DNA from: Candidatus Poribacteria bacterium
Lineage (GTDB): Bacteria; Poribacteria; WGA-4E; WGA-3G
NCBI GenBank assembly: GCA_028821605.1
Contig: JAPPFM010000040.1
Coordinates: forward strand, 1-64,000
DNA length: 64,000 nucleotides
Direction: 5' to 3'
The number at the start of each line of letters is the position of its first letter. Positions within the stretch are counted from its first letter, which is position 1. The notes below the pieces were generated by a model that did not search any database, was not told the DNA's origin, and was given only the letters and a program-made list of their open reading frames with translations. This document shows, one piece after another, positions 34,295 through 43,678 of the stretch. A program made the translations under genes and the position numbers.

Positions 34295-34816
34295 ATGTCA
34301 ACAACTTCTACAAGTACACAACAACACCGAGAAATGGCAACCGAAGAGGGACCTGTCGCCGTGGCGATCGTCACCGTCAGCGACACACGCACCCCCGAAA
34401 CTGACAAAAACGCAGCATTCCTACGCGAACAACTCGCCGCAGAGGGAAACAGCGTCACCGCGTATCAAATCATTAAAGACGAACCCGACCAAGTGGCATC
34501 GGTATTAGATGAAATGGCGGAAAGCGATGCCCAGGTCATCCTTTTCAACGGTGGCACCGGCATCGCCCCGCGCGACACCACATTCGATATTCTCAATCGG
34601 AAGTTGGAAAAGACGCTCCCTGGATTTGGCGAACTCTTTCGGATGTTCAGTTACGATCAAGTCGGCGCAGCAGCGATGCTTTCACGAGCGACCGCGGGTG
34701 TCTACCGCGGGAAAGTGGTTATTTCTACACCCGGCTCAACCGCTGCGGTGCAATTGGCATGGGAAAAACTGATTGGACCAGAATTGCAACATCTGGCATG
34801 GGAAGTCGGACGCTAA
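34295..34816 (+). CDS. moaB: MoaB/MogA-family molybdenum cofactor protein
   Basis: A 173-residue single-domain MoCF-fold protein. [17 protein letters not shown] (residues about 24-40) opens the domain. [17 protein letters not shown] (about 88-104) is the MPT-binding loop with its conserved Gly-Gly-Thr-Gly and Asp, and [27 protein letters not shown] follows as in MoaB. Family members adenylate molybdopterin before molybdenum insertion. The trimer-sized length fits MoaB. No other moa or moe genes are in the window. AAAGGAG lies 11 nt before the ATG. The gene starts just past the right end of a MITE. Confidence 0.92.
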   Translation: MSTTSTSTQQHREMATEEGPVAVAIVTVSDTRTPETDKNAAFLREQLAAEGNSVTAYQIIKDEPDQVASVLDEMAESDAQVILFNGGTGIAPRDTTFDILNRKLEKTLPGFGELFRMFSYDQVGAAAMLSRATAGVYRGKVVISTPGSTAAVQLAWEKLIGPELQHLAWEVGR

Positions 34817-34925
34817 AAATGTTATCGGTTTTCAGTTATCAGTTTATTGCCAACAACTGATAACTTTAACCATCAACTCGTCTACAGATACTTTTGCTAA
34901 GGCACGAGTTGATGGTTAAAACTAT

Positions 34926-35783
34926 TCACAATATTTCGCGCGTAAATGTATAAACCTCCCGCAACCACGACGCATAATAGATACCGTTCGCATAACAGAA
35001 ATAGAGCAGCTTCAATCCGACGATACCAACCAAACAGGCAGATAAAACAGCGAGCAGTCCAAAATCCAACGCCCCCATCTTCAAAGCCCGCAACGATGTC
35101 CGTTGCACCGCTGCTTCCGGCGAAAACCCTCGACTTTCAACAGATTCACCGAGATGTGTCGCGTGCCGGATATTGCCCGCCAAGATCGGTCGGAAACTAT
35201 TGAGAACCCCCCGACAGGTCGCCAACAAATTCAATCGGAGATACCGGAACCCTCTGAGCCTTTGAGAACGGAAGACAGCCGCTGCCTCATTTGCAATCAC
35301 CGGAATGAAATGTAGGGCAGTCGTCACCATAAAAGCGAGGGTCGCTGGCACCCGTAACTGTGCTAACGCGAGGAGCAGATCCCGCGGTTGCGTCGTCCAG
35401 ACGATGAAACATCCGATCACAAGCGTTGTGTTAAAACGAAGGGATTGGACAATCCCGTGAAAGAGTCCCTCCCGATAGACGCGAATACCGCCCGTCATCT
35501 TCCCGAAGACCGGAAATTCCGCTGGCACGAGCGTAAACAGTACTGTGCGCGGAAACTCGTTATAGAAGATCGCCTGACTGTAAATTAATCCCCACGTCGT
35601 GAAAAAGAGAAAGACGCAAAGCAACCCGATCTGTCGCCATGTCGGGATGGATAACGCTACAAGCGCGAGGCTCCCCAAAAAACAGACGAACAGTGCCGTT
35701 GGACTGTCCAGCAAAATGACGAGACATCCACCTATCAGCATCATCAATATTTTCGTGCGGGGTTCCAGTTTAGTATTCTGCAT
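34926..35783 (-). CDS. ECF transporter T component (EcfT/CbiQ-like), orphan
   Basis: A 285-residue membrane protein starting MQNTKLEPRTKI; the longer frame at 35837 lacks a better site. About six hydrophobic segments are present. The coupling helices carry the two Ala/Ser-Arg-Gly signatures that touch the ATPases: FRSQRLRGFR (about residue 170) and VESRGFSPE (about 215). The protein transduces ATP hydrolysis to an S component in vitamin or metal uptake. Neither ecfA ATPase nor S-component genes are beside it, so it must pair with distant genes. It converges with moaB. Confidence 0.88.
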   Translation of the reverse strand: MQNTKLEPRTKILMMLIGGCLVILLDSPTALFVCFLGSLALVALSIPTWRQIGLLCVFLFFTTWGLIYSQAIFYNEFPRTVLFTLVPAEFPVFGKMTGGIRVYREGLFHGIVQSLRFNTTLVIGCFIVWTTQPRDLLLALAQLRVPATLAFMVTTALHFIPVIANEAAAVFRSQRLRGFRYLRLNLLATCRGVLNSFRPILAGNIRHATHLGESVESRGFSPEAAVQRTSLRALKMGALDFGLLAVLSACLVGIVGLKLLYFCYANGIYYASWLREVYTFTREIL

Positions 35784-35849
35784 TGTATGATTTTCCGTTT
35801 GATCTCCCAGACAAGTATAGCAGCCCCATTCCCTCATTTACCAATTAAT

Positions 35850-35878
35850 TTGACTGAGAAACCGGATTCGAGTATAAT
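35850..35878 (+). promoter_or_regulatory. sigma70-like promoter of the STAS gene
   Basis: TTGACT (35850-35855), 17-nt spacer, perfect TATAAT (35873-35878), 100 nt before the chosen ATG at 35978. Confidence 0.8.
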
Positions 35879-35977
35879 CCGTATTAGGGCAAATTTATTC
35901 TATGAGAATATGTCCCAACCCCAATTTCTATGATTGAATCTATATTTTTGTTCAGGGTAAAACAAAAGGAGAAAATA

Positions 35978-36319
35978 ATGGCAACAGAAATTCGTGAGCA
36001 AGACGGTGTTACGGTTATAGAACCCAGCGGAAGGATAATGGGTGCCGCGGTATCAGAACTTCGGGAAACAATCTCGCAACAGATAGAGGCTGCCGATACA
36101 CCGCGCATCCTCATTAATTTTGCGGATGTCAATCAGGTCGACAGTGGAGGACTCGGTGCCCTTATGGAGGCACGTGCCTTGGCAAACCAAAAGCAAGGAC
36201 GCATCGGTGTCATCAATGTCGGGGAAAACATCAAAAACCTACTCGTTCTGAGTCGAATCGTGAGTCAGTTCGAACATTTTGATAACGAGGATGCCGCAAT
36301 TTCGGAACTATCCGCTTAG
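35978..36319 (+). CDS. STAS-domain protein, anti-sigma factor antagonist type
   Basis: A 113-residue single STAS domain like SpoIIAA/RsbV. The start at 35978 has AAAGGAG 8 nt upstream; the frame opening at 35930 is not supported. The layout REQDGVTVIEPSGRIMGAAV, LINFADVNQVDSGGLGAL and GVINVGENIKNLLVLSRI is standard. The phosphorylation loop reads DSGG where SpoIIAA has DSSG, so one of the two serines is glycine. If the lost residue is the phosphosite, the protein would be locked in its active form or use another switch. No anti-sigma kinase gene is adjacent. It has its own strong promoter and terminator. Confidence 0.92.
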   Translation: MATEIREQDGVTVIEPSGRIMGAAVSELRETISQQIEAADTPRILINFADVNQVDSGGLGALMEARALANQKQGRIGVINVGENIKNLLVLSRIVSQFEHFDNEDAAISELSA

Positions 36320-36344
36320 AATCCAATAGTCATGTCAAACAACA

Positions 36345-36373
36345 GGGGCTGGTCCAACCAGTCCCTTTTTTTA
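36345..36373 (+). terminator. intrinsic terminator after the STAS gene
   Basis: A 9-bp stem GGGGCTGGT/ACCAGTCCC (one G-T pair) with a 3-nt loop (36345-36365), followed by seven T. Confidence 0.92.
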
Positions 36374-36415
36374 TTTGTAAGCAGGGTTTTCACAAGAAAA
36401 CAAGACGCAAACCAG

Positions 36416-39085
36416 TTAGCAAACCAACGTTACGACAACAGATTCCTGACCCTCCGCATAAGGCACGACCCACTCAAGCTGCTCACCACACGTGACATGC
36501 CCCGCACTACACTCGTAGGAACCCGCTGCCATCCCCCGGATAGAGATATGCACACATTCTGCATGCTTGGACGGCTTCGACAAAACCAGCTTCAACCGCC
36601 GCAAATCCTTCGTAAGTGTCGCCTTCTCAATACGCGCCTTCACCGTCTCCAACGCCACGCCGAGCGGCACAAAAGAAGCCCTGACACCTAAACCATCTTG
36701 CGGGACCAGCGTGTAATCGTTCGCCGTTTCAGCGACAGCACACCCGTAGCCGACAAGCCCAAAATCCGGATCCTGAACGAGAGAGGATTTCAGCATACTC
36801 AAGTTGCCGTAGAGTCCCATACCCACCTCACCGGAGAAACAGCCGTTCCGGTAGTAGTTATATTCCGGCGACCCCTTCTCCGGCGGATTGAACCGCCACT
36901 CCCGACCGTTGTACCCCTTACCTGACGGGTCCACACAACTCCAGACCGCTAAAGTAGCACCGTAAGCCTTCTGTAGGAAATGCAAATCTCCCGTCTGTTC
37001 GTATTGATCGAAAAGCGGGCGCGCCAGCAGCGGTGTCGGGTAGCACCCAATATACCGCATATTCGTGCAGTAGGAGAACCACATCGGGGTGGCATCGCGA
37101 CTTGCGAGGATTGTAGCCACAGTCCGCTTCTTCAGGGGTTCATCGTCAGCAACCTGCGCCAAGTAGTATAACGCCGCCTTCGAGGCGTGATCGAAACAAT
37201 ACTCCGATGCGAACGGATATTCCTCCTCAAGAAAAAACGGGAGACACCCCTCAATAGCGTCTCGGAGCGTCTGGTATTCAGCCTCCATCCCCTCCATCTT
37301 CAACGATCTCAGGAGATGTGCCAGAATCGGCGATCCCATCGGTGCATGCGTTTTCGACATATTGCCGCGATGGTAATCGATGTAATTCTTCGTCTCATAG
37401 ACACTCTCGTAGGTAGAATCGAGATAGGAAGCGAGCGCAGTGTTATAGGCGAGATCGAGATACTCCAACGGCGGACGGCTCGTCTGTATCCCATGCAACG
37501 TGGTGATCCGATACATCTGATAATAGATGTTGTAGACGTGCGGATAGTTATAGATACGCCAGACGTAATCCCATCGCCGCCACGAACCCTCCCGCAGCCC
37601 GATGAGCGAGTTCAGCACCTGATAGTTGTCTTTGCCCTGCAGTTTGCCGTAGAGGAAATTCTCAATAAATTCATCAAGGGCATGAATTTCCCGTTCGTCA
37701 GGATAATAGGCGTTTTTCCCAGCGAGGAATACAGGTGGTGCGAAACACCGGTCATCGCTGCCTCCCATATCAATCGAACCACAGGGTGCCTCCTCTTCCA
37801 CAATGAGCCTCTCAGCCTCGTTGTTCCAGATACGAAAACTATATTGACAGAGGTCGTCCGGATCCTCAACCCGCTGATTCTCGACAATGAATTTCGCACG
37901 CGCTTTCATCAAATCTTCTATCGCTGCAATCCCGTTGAACAGCAGGTGTGTCCATTCACCATTTCCGTAACGGATTGTCACCTTCTGCTCTCCCATCGAA
38001 GTGAGACGAACGGTATACGTATGGCGGTCGCCCATCATTGCGACAGGTTCAACGTCGATGCCCCCGTCCGTCTCAATAGCCGTAATCCGTTTTTGGCATC
38101 GGAGCAGAAGATGCGCTGTCGTGTTTATCGGTAGTACCATTCCCGGCACGATCTTCACAGCAATGTTCCCATTCTGATACAACGTCTCGTTGACATCGGC
38201 GTAGTTCTTAATACGACACAGCCTAAATGCGAAAGTCTGTTTTTCTCCCGGTGCCAAAGTAAGCGAGCGATGTCCGTTATACCAAGGCTCAACCGCTGTC
38301 GCCTCGGAAAACAGGTAAAACATGGAACCCTCACCCCTCATCATCTCGGTGTTTGGGAATAATCCATACCCTGAAATTGCCTCAAGCGCAGTGTCACCCT
38401 GCGGAATAAAGAGTAAATGGTCGCCTTTACCGCTCGCACGGGTTGCAAGGATATAGGACGAATGCCCGGAAACAAACGAACTCTCAATCACGCGTTGCTC
38501 AAAGACATACTTCGTAGACTCAATTGACCTGTGGTTGAATCCCTGCTTCTCATCACCGATGTTGTAATTCGTATTCAGCGTGATCGGCAATCCCAACTCA
38601 CCAATTTCGACCCGTGCCTGCGTCCTGTTCTCAAGCGTGATCGTCCACAGAATCGCATCGTCGCCAAATTCATAACGTTGCTCAATATTGAGATGCTGAA
38701 GCCCACCTCGGTTGACAGAATCGCCTGCATAACGGGTCGTTATCGAATCGTCGTCATAAGTCACCGTGCGGACATCGTCGCTGAGGAAGGTGTGCATCGC
38801 GCACCATTCTGTCTGATCCTCAAGGCGTGCTTTCAGTACAATATCGCCAGTCCAGCAGTGCATCGGGATGCGCTGTGCCTTTTCTGGGACGTGCCGTTGC
38901 TTCCACCAGATATTGAGGCGCATGTTCTGTTCATTCCCGAAGAAGTTCGTGTCTTGCGTGTCCTCTGTCAGGTATAAGCCTTTGATAACACCGCTCCGTC
39001 TGTCCACATCGAGGATGTAATGTTCATTTGTTAAACGGAGATAGGCATCGTGGGGGGTATAGCGTGCGTATCGGACCTGTAGCAT
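36416..39085 (-). CDS. large DUF5695-like protein, probable glycan-active fold
   Basis: An 889-residue soluble protein without signal peptide. The first third looks like a beta-sandwich of the galactose-mutarotase/glycosidase N-terminal type (NEHYILDVDRRSGVIKGLYL, IEQRYEFGDDAILWTITLEN, GLPITLNTNYNIG). The last half (about 480-790) is helical with Trp/Tyr-rich turns like an (alpha/alpha)6 barrel (GSWRRWDYVWRIYNYPHVYN, HRGNMSKTHAPMGSPIL, FASEYCFDHASKAALYYLAQ). I match this by memory to DUF5695 proteins in similar bacteria. No catalytic pair can be named. It has its own promoter, with only about 20 nt of leader, and probably acts on a plant or algal glycan or on a cell-wall polymer. Confidence 0.75.
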   Translation of the reverse strand: MLQVRYARYTPHDAYLRLTNEHYILDVDRRSGVIKGLYLTEDTQDTNFFGNEQNMRLNIWWKQRHVPEKAQRIPMHCWTGDIVLKARLEDQTEWCAMHTFLSDDVRTVTYDDDSITTRYAGDSVNRGGLQHLNIEQRYEFGDDAILWTITLENRTQARVEIGELGLPITLNTNYNIGDEKQGFNHRSIESTKYVFEQRVIESSFVSGHSSYILATRASGKGDHLLFIPQGDTALEAISGYGLFPNTEMMRGEGSMFYLFSEATAVEPWYNGHRSLTLAPGEKQTFAFRLCRIKNYADVNETLYQNGNIAVKIVPGMVLPINTTAHLLLRCQKRITAIETDGGIDVEPVAMMGDRHTYTVRLTSMGEQKVTIRYGNGEWTHLLFNGIAAIEDLMKARAKFIVENQRVEDPDDLCQYSFRIWNNEAERLIVEEEAPCGSIDMGGSDDRCFAPPVFLAGKNAYYPDEREIHALDEFIENFLYGKLQGKDNYQVLNSLIGLREGSWRRWDYVWRIYNYPHVYNIYYQMYRITTLHGIQTSRPPLEYLDLAYNTALASYLDSTYESVYETKNYIDYHRGNMSKTHAPMGSPILAHLLRSLKMEGMEAEYQTLRDAIEGCLPFFLEEEYPFASEYCFDHASKAALYYLAQVADDEPLKKRTVATILASRDATPMWFSYCTNMRYIGCYPTPLLARPLFDQYEQTGDLHFLQKAYGATLAVWSCVDPSGKGYNGREWRFNPPEKGSPEYNYYRNGCFSGEVGMGLYGNLSMLKSSLVQDPDFGLVGYGCAVAETANDYTLVPQDGLGVRASFVPLGVALETVKARIEKATLTKDLRRLKLVLSKPSKHAECVHISIRGMAAGSYECSAGHVTCGEQLEWVVPYAEGQESVVVTLVC

Positions 39086-39114
39086 AGTATTTGCTCACTT
39101 TCGGTTTTAACTTG

Positions 39115-39143
39115 AGAATACCCGCTCCGATAGAATCTGTCAA
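39115..39143 (-). promoter_or_regulatory. sigma70-like promoter of the DUF5695-like gene
   Basis: On the minus strand TTGACA (39138-39143), 17-nt spacer, TATTCT (39115-39120). It places transcription start some 20 nt before the ATG. Confidence 0.7.
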
Positions 39144-39158
39144 GAAAAAACAAATCTC

Positions 39159-39229
39159 CTGTAGGAGGTATCTCCGAATCCCGACGCTTCAAAACCCTCT
39201 TCTTGTAGGAGGGATCTCCCGATCGCGAC
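39159..39229 (-). repeat. pair of TGTAGGAGG-type dispersed repeats
   Basis: Two diverged copies at 39159-39185 (CTGTAGGAGGTATCTCCGAA and TCCCGAC) and 39203-39229, with a 44-nt period. They are the reverse complement of the 5383 and 5443 cores. This covers most of what the 39086-39423 gap holds besides two promoters. Confidence 0.75.
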
Positions 39230-39341
39230 TCTACACAAATACCGCCCTTCCAAGACTGAAAACACCGAAATACAAACAGCCAGCAAAATCCGCGCAATCC
39301 ACGGCATCCGTGATAATCCGCGATTCAGATAAATGTTTCTA

Positions 39342-39370
39342 TTGACATCCTCCGCGATTCATGATAAACT
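39342..39370 (+). promoter_or_regulatory. sigma70-like promoter of the hydroxyacid dehydrogenase
   Basis: TTGACA (39342-39347), 17-nt spacer, TAAACT (39365-39370), 54 nt before the ATG at 39424, which also has AAGGAGA upstream. Confidence 0.75.
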
Positions 39371-39423
39371 TCGGCGTATCCAAACGACTCTCACAGAAAA
39401 TTCTATAACGAAGGAGACGATCA

Positions 39424-40371
39424 ATGGCAAAAGTCAAAGTCCTGATTGCCAGTGGAATTAGCCAAGAAATCGCAGATATGCTGCAGAATGCCCCACCGGA
39501 GATGGACATCCATTTTTTACCGAAAGACGAATCACTTAGCGACCACCTTTCAGACGTTGAAATCCTCTACGGAACAGTGCCAGAGGCGGCATTCCCACAT
39601 GCGACATCCCTTCAGTGGGTGATGCAGCCGTTCGTAGGGGTGGAAGGTTCAATGTATCCCGCCTTTAAAGAGAGTGCTATCACACTCGTGAACAGCAAAC
39701 GGTTGTATGGACCGCAACTCGCTGAACACGCGTTCGCGCTGCTCCTCGCGCTGACACGCGGCATCAACACACAACTCAACCTGATGCGGGAGAAAAAATG
39801 GGAGTGGCTGCCCTGTGTTGAGGTATCAGGAATGACGATGGGAGTTCTCGGACTCGGCGGTATCGGCAGAGCCGTCGCGCAACGCGCCAAAGCATTCGAT
39901 TTCAACGTGATTGCTGCAGACCCTGAACCGATGGACAAGCCAGACACCGTTGATGAATTGGGACAACTCGATTGGTTGCCGGAGTTCCTATCCCGCTCTG
40001 AAGTCCTGACGGTCTGCTGTCCAATAACACCGCAGACCCACAAACTCCTATCCCATGCAGAGTTCGATGCGCTGCCAGAGGGCAGCTTCTTCATCAACGT
40101 CAGTCGCGGTAAGGTAGTTGACGAAGAGGCATTGATCGCCGCACTGGAAAGTGGAAAATTGGCGGGTGCAGGCTTAGACGTAACCTATACCGAACCGTGT
40201 CCACCCGACAATCCATTATGGACACTCCCAAATGTGATTTTAACGTCCCATACTGCTGGTGCATCACAGAATATCGCTAAACGCGCGATGGAACTATTCA
40301 TCGACAACATGTACAAATACGTGAATGGCGAACCGCTCACCAACGTTGTGGACAAGGACAAAGGCTATTAG
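39424..40371 (+). CDS. D-2-hydroxyacid dehydrogenase (NAD-dependent)
   Basis: A 315-residue oxidoreductase of the D-isomer 2-hydroxyacid family. The Rossmann loop is GVLGLGGIGRAVAQ (about residues 141-154) with an acidic strand end (AADPEP) that favours NAD. Catalytic residues are visible as Arg in NVSRGKVVDEEAL, Glu in VTYTEPCPPDNPLW and His in ILTSHTAGAS. The substrate could be glyoxylate, hydroxypyruvate, phosphoglycerate or a sugar acid. AAGGAGA lies 8 nt before the ATG. Its stop overlaps by 4 nt the stop of the convergent enolase-superfamily gene, an arrangement hinting at related sugar-acid chemistry. Confidence 0.93.
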   Translation: MAKVKVLIASGISQEIADMLQNAPPEMDIHFLPKDESLSDHLSDVEILYGTVPEAAFPHATSLQWVMQPFVGVEGSMYPAFKESAITLVNSKRLYGPQLAEHAFALLLALTRGINTQLNLMREKKWEWLPCVEVSGMTMGVLGLGGIGRAVAQRAKAFDFNVIAADPEPMDKPDTVDELGQLDWLPEFLSRSEVLTVCCPITPQTHKLLSHAEFDALPEGSFFINVSRGKVVDEEALIAALESGKLAGAGLDVTYTEPCPPDNPLWTLPNVILTSHTAGASQNIAKRAMELFIDNMYKYVNGEPLTNVVDKDKGY

Positions 40372-41510
40372 GCATCTATCGCAAAGGCTTCTAACGCTTC
40401 CGTATCGATATCAACACCGATTCCGGGCATATCATCAAGGACGAAAGCCCCGTCTTCAACCCGCGGCTTTCGCGTGGTGATCTGCCCTTTCATTTCATAC
40501 GCCTCAGGGGAATGTTCCATAATCAAGAAGTTTGGAATTGTCGCGGAAAATTGGACTGTTGCGGCAATCGACAAGATACCACCACCACCGATGTGTGGTG
40601 TCACCGGAATGTTATAAGTATCCGCGAGGCTCGCAATCCGTTTTCCCTCTGTGAGTCCAGTGCGTGCAATGTCCGGCATCGTGATGTCGCATGCGCGACG
40701 CTCAAACACCTCCCGCAACTCAAAGCGGGTGCGTGTCCATTCGCCAATAGCGACCGACATATCTAATGCTTGTGCCAATGCTGCCTGTCCAGGGATATCC
40801 TCCGGCACTGTCGGCGACTCCAACCACATCACATCCAGTTCTTCAAGCCCGCGTCCGAGCAGAATTGCATCTGGGATGCTGTATTGGGTATGGACATCCA
40901 CCATCAACTTGACCTTTGGACCCACACGCTCACGCACGGCTGCAACGATCTCCAAAATCTCCTCACGGCTGCTGGTCGCGTGAATCTTCAATCCACCATA
41001 ACCTTGTGCGACATATCCCGATGCCTTGGATGCCGCTGCTTCGGGTGTGCTGCCGCCGACACCAGCATACAGAGGAATGGTATCCCGATACCTGCCGCCA
41101 AGCACTTTGTGTACCGGTTTCCCCGTCGCTTGCCCGATGATGTCCCACAGCGCAATATCACATCCAGCGAGCGCATCAATAAAGAAACCGGTATAGTGTC
41201 CGCGCTCCCGCATCGCCGTGAACATGCGTTGCCAAAGGTATTCCACATCAAACGGGTCTTTCTCCATCAGTATCGGACGACACAAATCCTCGACGATTGT
41301 TTTTGAGGTGCGCGGCGAGACCGGACTTTGCCCTTCGCCATACCCCACGATTCCGTCTGACGTAGTGATTCGGACAACCATCGTTTCATGGTGCCGTGCA
41401 TAGATACAACGCCATCCCTCATCTGGCAAGTAATAATTGTCGGTTCGCTGTTCGGATGACCTGTCGGTTTGGAATCTGAGCGCGAACGCTTCAACGTGTG
41501 TAATTTTCAT
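40368..41510 (-). CDS. mandelate racemase/muconate lactonizing-type enolase superfamily enzyme
   Basis: A 380-residue TIM-barrel enzyme starting MKITHVEAFALRFQT; the longer frame at 41612 has no site. AGGGGA lies 9 nt upstream. Metal ligands and acid-base residues appear in order: LKIHATSSREE (general-base region near residue 155), LMVDVHTQYS (Asp), LESPTVPED (Glu), IGEWTRTRFE (Glu) and PHIGGGGI (His). The His near the seventh strand places it in the mandelate-racemase group, which often dehydrates sugar acids. The usual KxK is KIH here, so the base differs. It is divergent from the DUF6785-like gene across a palindrome, and convergent with the dehydrogenase. Confidence 0.93.
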   Translation of the reverse strand: MKITHVEAFALRFQTDRSSEQRTDNYYLPDEGWRCIYARHHETMVVRITTSDGIVGYGEGQSPVSPRTSKTIVEDLCRPILMEKDPFDVEYLWQRMFTAMRERGHYTGFFIDALAGCDIALWDIIGQATGKPVHKVLGGRYRDTIPLYAGVGGSTPEAAASKASGYVAQGYGGLKIHATSSREEILEIVAAVRERVGPKVKLMVDVHTQYSIPDAILLGRGLEELDVMWLESPTVPEDIPGQAALAQALDMSVAIGEWTRTRFELREVFERRACDITMPDIARTGLTEGKRIASLADTYNIPVTPHIGGGGILSIAATVQFSATIPNFLIMEHSPEAYEMKGQITTRKPRVEDGAFVLDDMPGIGVDIDTEALEAFAIDA

Positions 41511-41551
41511 AACTAAATATCCCCTGATGCTCACAACGGATTTTCTTGAAC

Positions 41552-41573
41552 TTTTACGTGAATAAACGTAAAA
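41552..41573. promoter_or_regulatory. inverted repeat TTTTACGT-N6-ACGTAAAA, candidate operator
   Basis: A perfect 8-bp inverted repeat with spacer GAATAA in the divergent region between the enolase-superfamily gene (minus) and the membrane-protein gene (plus). Size and spacing suit a dimeric repressor controlling both. Confidence 0.5.
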
Positions 41574-41679
41574 TACAAGGAGAAGGTTCACATTTCTGTG
41601 AGAACACACCAAGACTTTTCACCGACTACATATTCATTCGCCAACGCTCACAACGCCTCGTTTAAGTCCACCGACAGGT

Positions 41680-43593
41680 ATGCCGATGCCCGAAAAAATC
41701 ACCTTGCGCACCATCTTCATATCGCTGCTACTCCTGCCGTTCATTTATAAATGGCATATTGAATGTGAGGCATTGCGATACACCTTCCCAACGTTGATGG
41801 CACCCTTCTACAGTGTTGTTTTCACACTGCTGGTCATCGCGGTGTTCAACATCGTGTTAAAAAAATACGCATCGAAACACGCCCTGACAGGTGGTGAACT
41901 TATTAGCCTCTATGTGCTGATGTCAATAACATTACTGTTCATGTCTTATGACATGTTCCTTCCCCTCGTCTCAATTATCGTCCACGCCTTCTATTTCGGT
42001 ACACCTGAAAACGAATGGCGCGAGTTGTTCTGGGACTATCTACCGGATTGGTTGACAATCAACGATCCAAGAGTGCTCCGTGCGTTCTACCTCGGCGATG
42101 AACCGCTTTTTCAAACCCATTATATAACGAAATGGATGATCCCAACCTTCTGGTGGTGCATATTTACTTTCGTGCTTATCTTTGTGATGCAGTGTATTAA
42201 CGTTATCATCCGTAAGCAGTGGACGGAACAGGAACGTCTCGTGTATCCGATTGTTGAACTCCCGTACCAACTCTCCTACAACACAAATCGATTCTTACGG
42301 AGCCGAGCAATGTGGTGGGGATTCGGCATCGCGGCTATTATTAGTCTCGCCAACGGACTTAACATCTTTTTTCCGTCAATTCCGGCTTTTCCGAATAAAT
42401 ACATACCGCTCGGTGGGTTATTCACTGAAAGACCGTGGACAGCCCTTCTCCGTGGTGGGAATGCGATCATCGTCTATCCGTTCGCTGTTGGACTGGGTTT
42501 CCTGATGCCGCTTGAGTTGCTTACATCGTGTCTACTCTTTTTCTTTTTATATAAGGTGCAATATTTCGTCGCTATCCTAACTGGACTGGAGAACGTTCCG
42601 GGTTTTCCTTATCCTTATGAGCAGAACATCGGTGCGTATATCGGTATCTGCGCGGTTGCCCTGTGGAGCACACGCAAGCAGATCTGGCAGGCATTTCGTA
42701 CAGCATTTATCCAACGAACAACAACGGATGAGAAAGAACCGATGCGCTATCGAACTGCATTTTTGGGAATCGTTTTCGGTGGAATATTCATCATCGGATT
42801 TGCGATGCGTGGTGGAATGGCGATGTGGATTGCTGTGCTATTCTTTGCTGCGCATTTTGCTACAATTGCGATCCCATTGACGCGTATTCGTGCGCAAATC
42901 GGTTTTCCTATTCACTCAACGACCTTTATCGGACCGCACCACAGTCTTGTTAGCATGCTCGGCACACGGCGCATCGGCGCACGAAACTTGACATGGTTCT
43001 CGCTCTTTTTCTGGTTTAATAGAGACAATCGGAGCCATCCAATGCCACACCAACTTGAGGCGTTTAAGCTTGCTGAACGGGGTAACCTCGACGTAAAGGG
43101 TCTATCTCGTTTGATGCTTATGCTGACAGTCATCGCGATGCCGTTGTGCATCTTCATGCTGGTGGATACCTTCTTTGAACTTGGCGTTAATTCCGGCAAG
43201 GTAGGCGGGCAGATTAACAGCTTTGGCGGACGTGCTTATCGCTTTCTTGAGGGTTGGCTTACTTCGCCCCAAGATGCAAACCCAGGGCATATCGCTGCGA
43301 TAACGATCGGTTTCTGTGTTACGATCCTGCTTTCCGCTGTACGCAGTCGCCTGTTCTGGTGGCCGATTCATCCACTCGGTTATGGTGTATCTTTCCATCT
43401 CCATCTCTTCTGGGCGGCGTTTATCATCAGTGCCCTCGCCAAATGGAGCGTGCTAAAATATGGTGGACTCGGTCTCTACCGGAAAACAGTGCCACTTTTT
43501 CTCGGACTCGTATTAGGGGATTTTGTCATCGGGAGTTTTTGGAATATCTTAAGCATTTTCCTTGATAGACCGACGTATACCTTTTATTATTAA
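41680..43593 (+). CDS. large polytopic membrane protein, DUF6785/DUF6784-like
   Basis: A 637-residue integral membrane protein with roughly 13 hydrophobic segments, the first at residues 9-22 and the last near 605-625. The architecture (N-terminal HALTGGELISLYVLMSITLL, a Trp-rich outer loop ENEWRELFWDYLPDW, QWTEQERLVYPIVELPYQL, and C-terminal FHLHLFWAAFIISALAKWSV) matches proteins I recall as DUF6785 plus DUF6784 in Poribacteria and Planctomycetes. The fold resembles oligopeptide or metal transporters, but function is unknown. It diverges from the enolase-superfamily gene. No good ribosome site is seen before the ATG at 41680. Confidence 0.8.
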   Translation: MPMPEKITLRTIFISLLLLPFIYKWHIECEALRYTFPTLMAPFYSVVFTLLVIAVFNIVLKKYASKHALTGGELISLYVLMSITLLFMSYDMFLPLVSIIVHAFYFGTPENEWRELFWDYLPDWLTINDPRVLRAFYLGDEPLFQTHYITKWMIPTFWWCIFTFVLIFVMQCINVIIRKQWTEQERLVYPIVELPYQLSYNTNRFLRSRAMWWGFGIAAIISLANGLNIFFPSIPAFPNKYIPLGGLFTERPWTALLRGGNAIIVYPFAVGLGFLMPLELLTSCLLFFFLYKVQYFVAILTGLENVPGFPYPYEQNIGAYIGICAVALWSTRKQIWQAFRTAFIQRTTTDEKEPMRYRTAFLGIVFGGIFIIGFAMRGGMAMWIAVLFFAAHFATIAIPLTRIRAQIGFPIHSTTFIGPHHSLVSMLGTRRIGARNLTWFSLFFWFNRDNRSHPMPHQLEAFKLAERGNLDVKGLSRLMLMLTVIAMPLCIFMLVDTFFELGVNSGKVGGQINSFGGRAYRFLEGWLTSPQDANPGHIAAITIGFCVTILLSAVRSRLFWWPIHPLGYGVSFHLHLFWAAFIISALAKWSVLKYGGLGLYRKTVPLFLGLVLGDFVIGSFWNILSIFLDRPTYTFYY

Positions 43594-43622
43594 ACGGAAT
43601 TAGTCGTTTTGAATGATTTCTG

Positions 43623-43652
43623 TTGGCATTCGCGGGTAAATCGTGTTATCCT
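43623..43652 (+). promoter_or_regulatory. probable promoter of the Rpn-family gene
   Basis: TTGGCA (43623-43628), 18-nt spacer, TATCCT (43647-43652), a moderate match 27 nt before the ATG at 43679. Confidence 0.45.
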
Positions 43653-43678
43653 ATAACATATCGGCGAAAGGAGAGCTC

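Noticed and set aside
37187-38134. 315-aa plus-strand open frame
   Set aside because: It lies wholly inside the 889-aa DUF5695-like gene on the minus strand, has no ribosome site, and its translation shows no domain; a shadow frame.
40770-41306. 178-aa plus-strand open frame
   Set aside because: Antisense to the enolase-superfamily gene with clear metal ligands; its translation is Cys/His-rich and unlike a folded protein.
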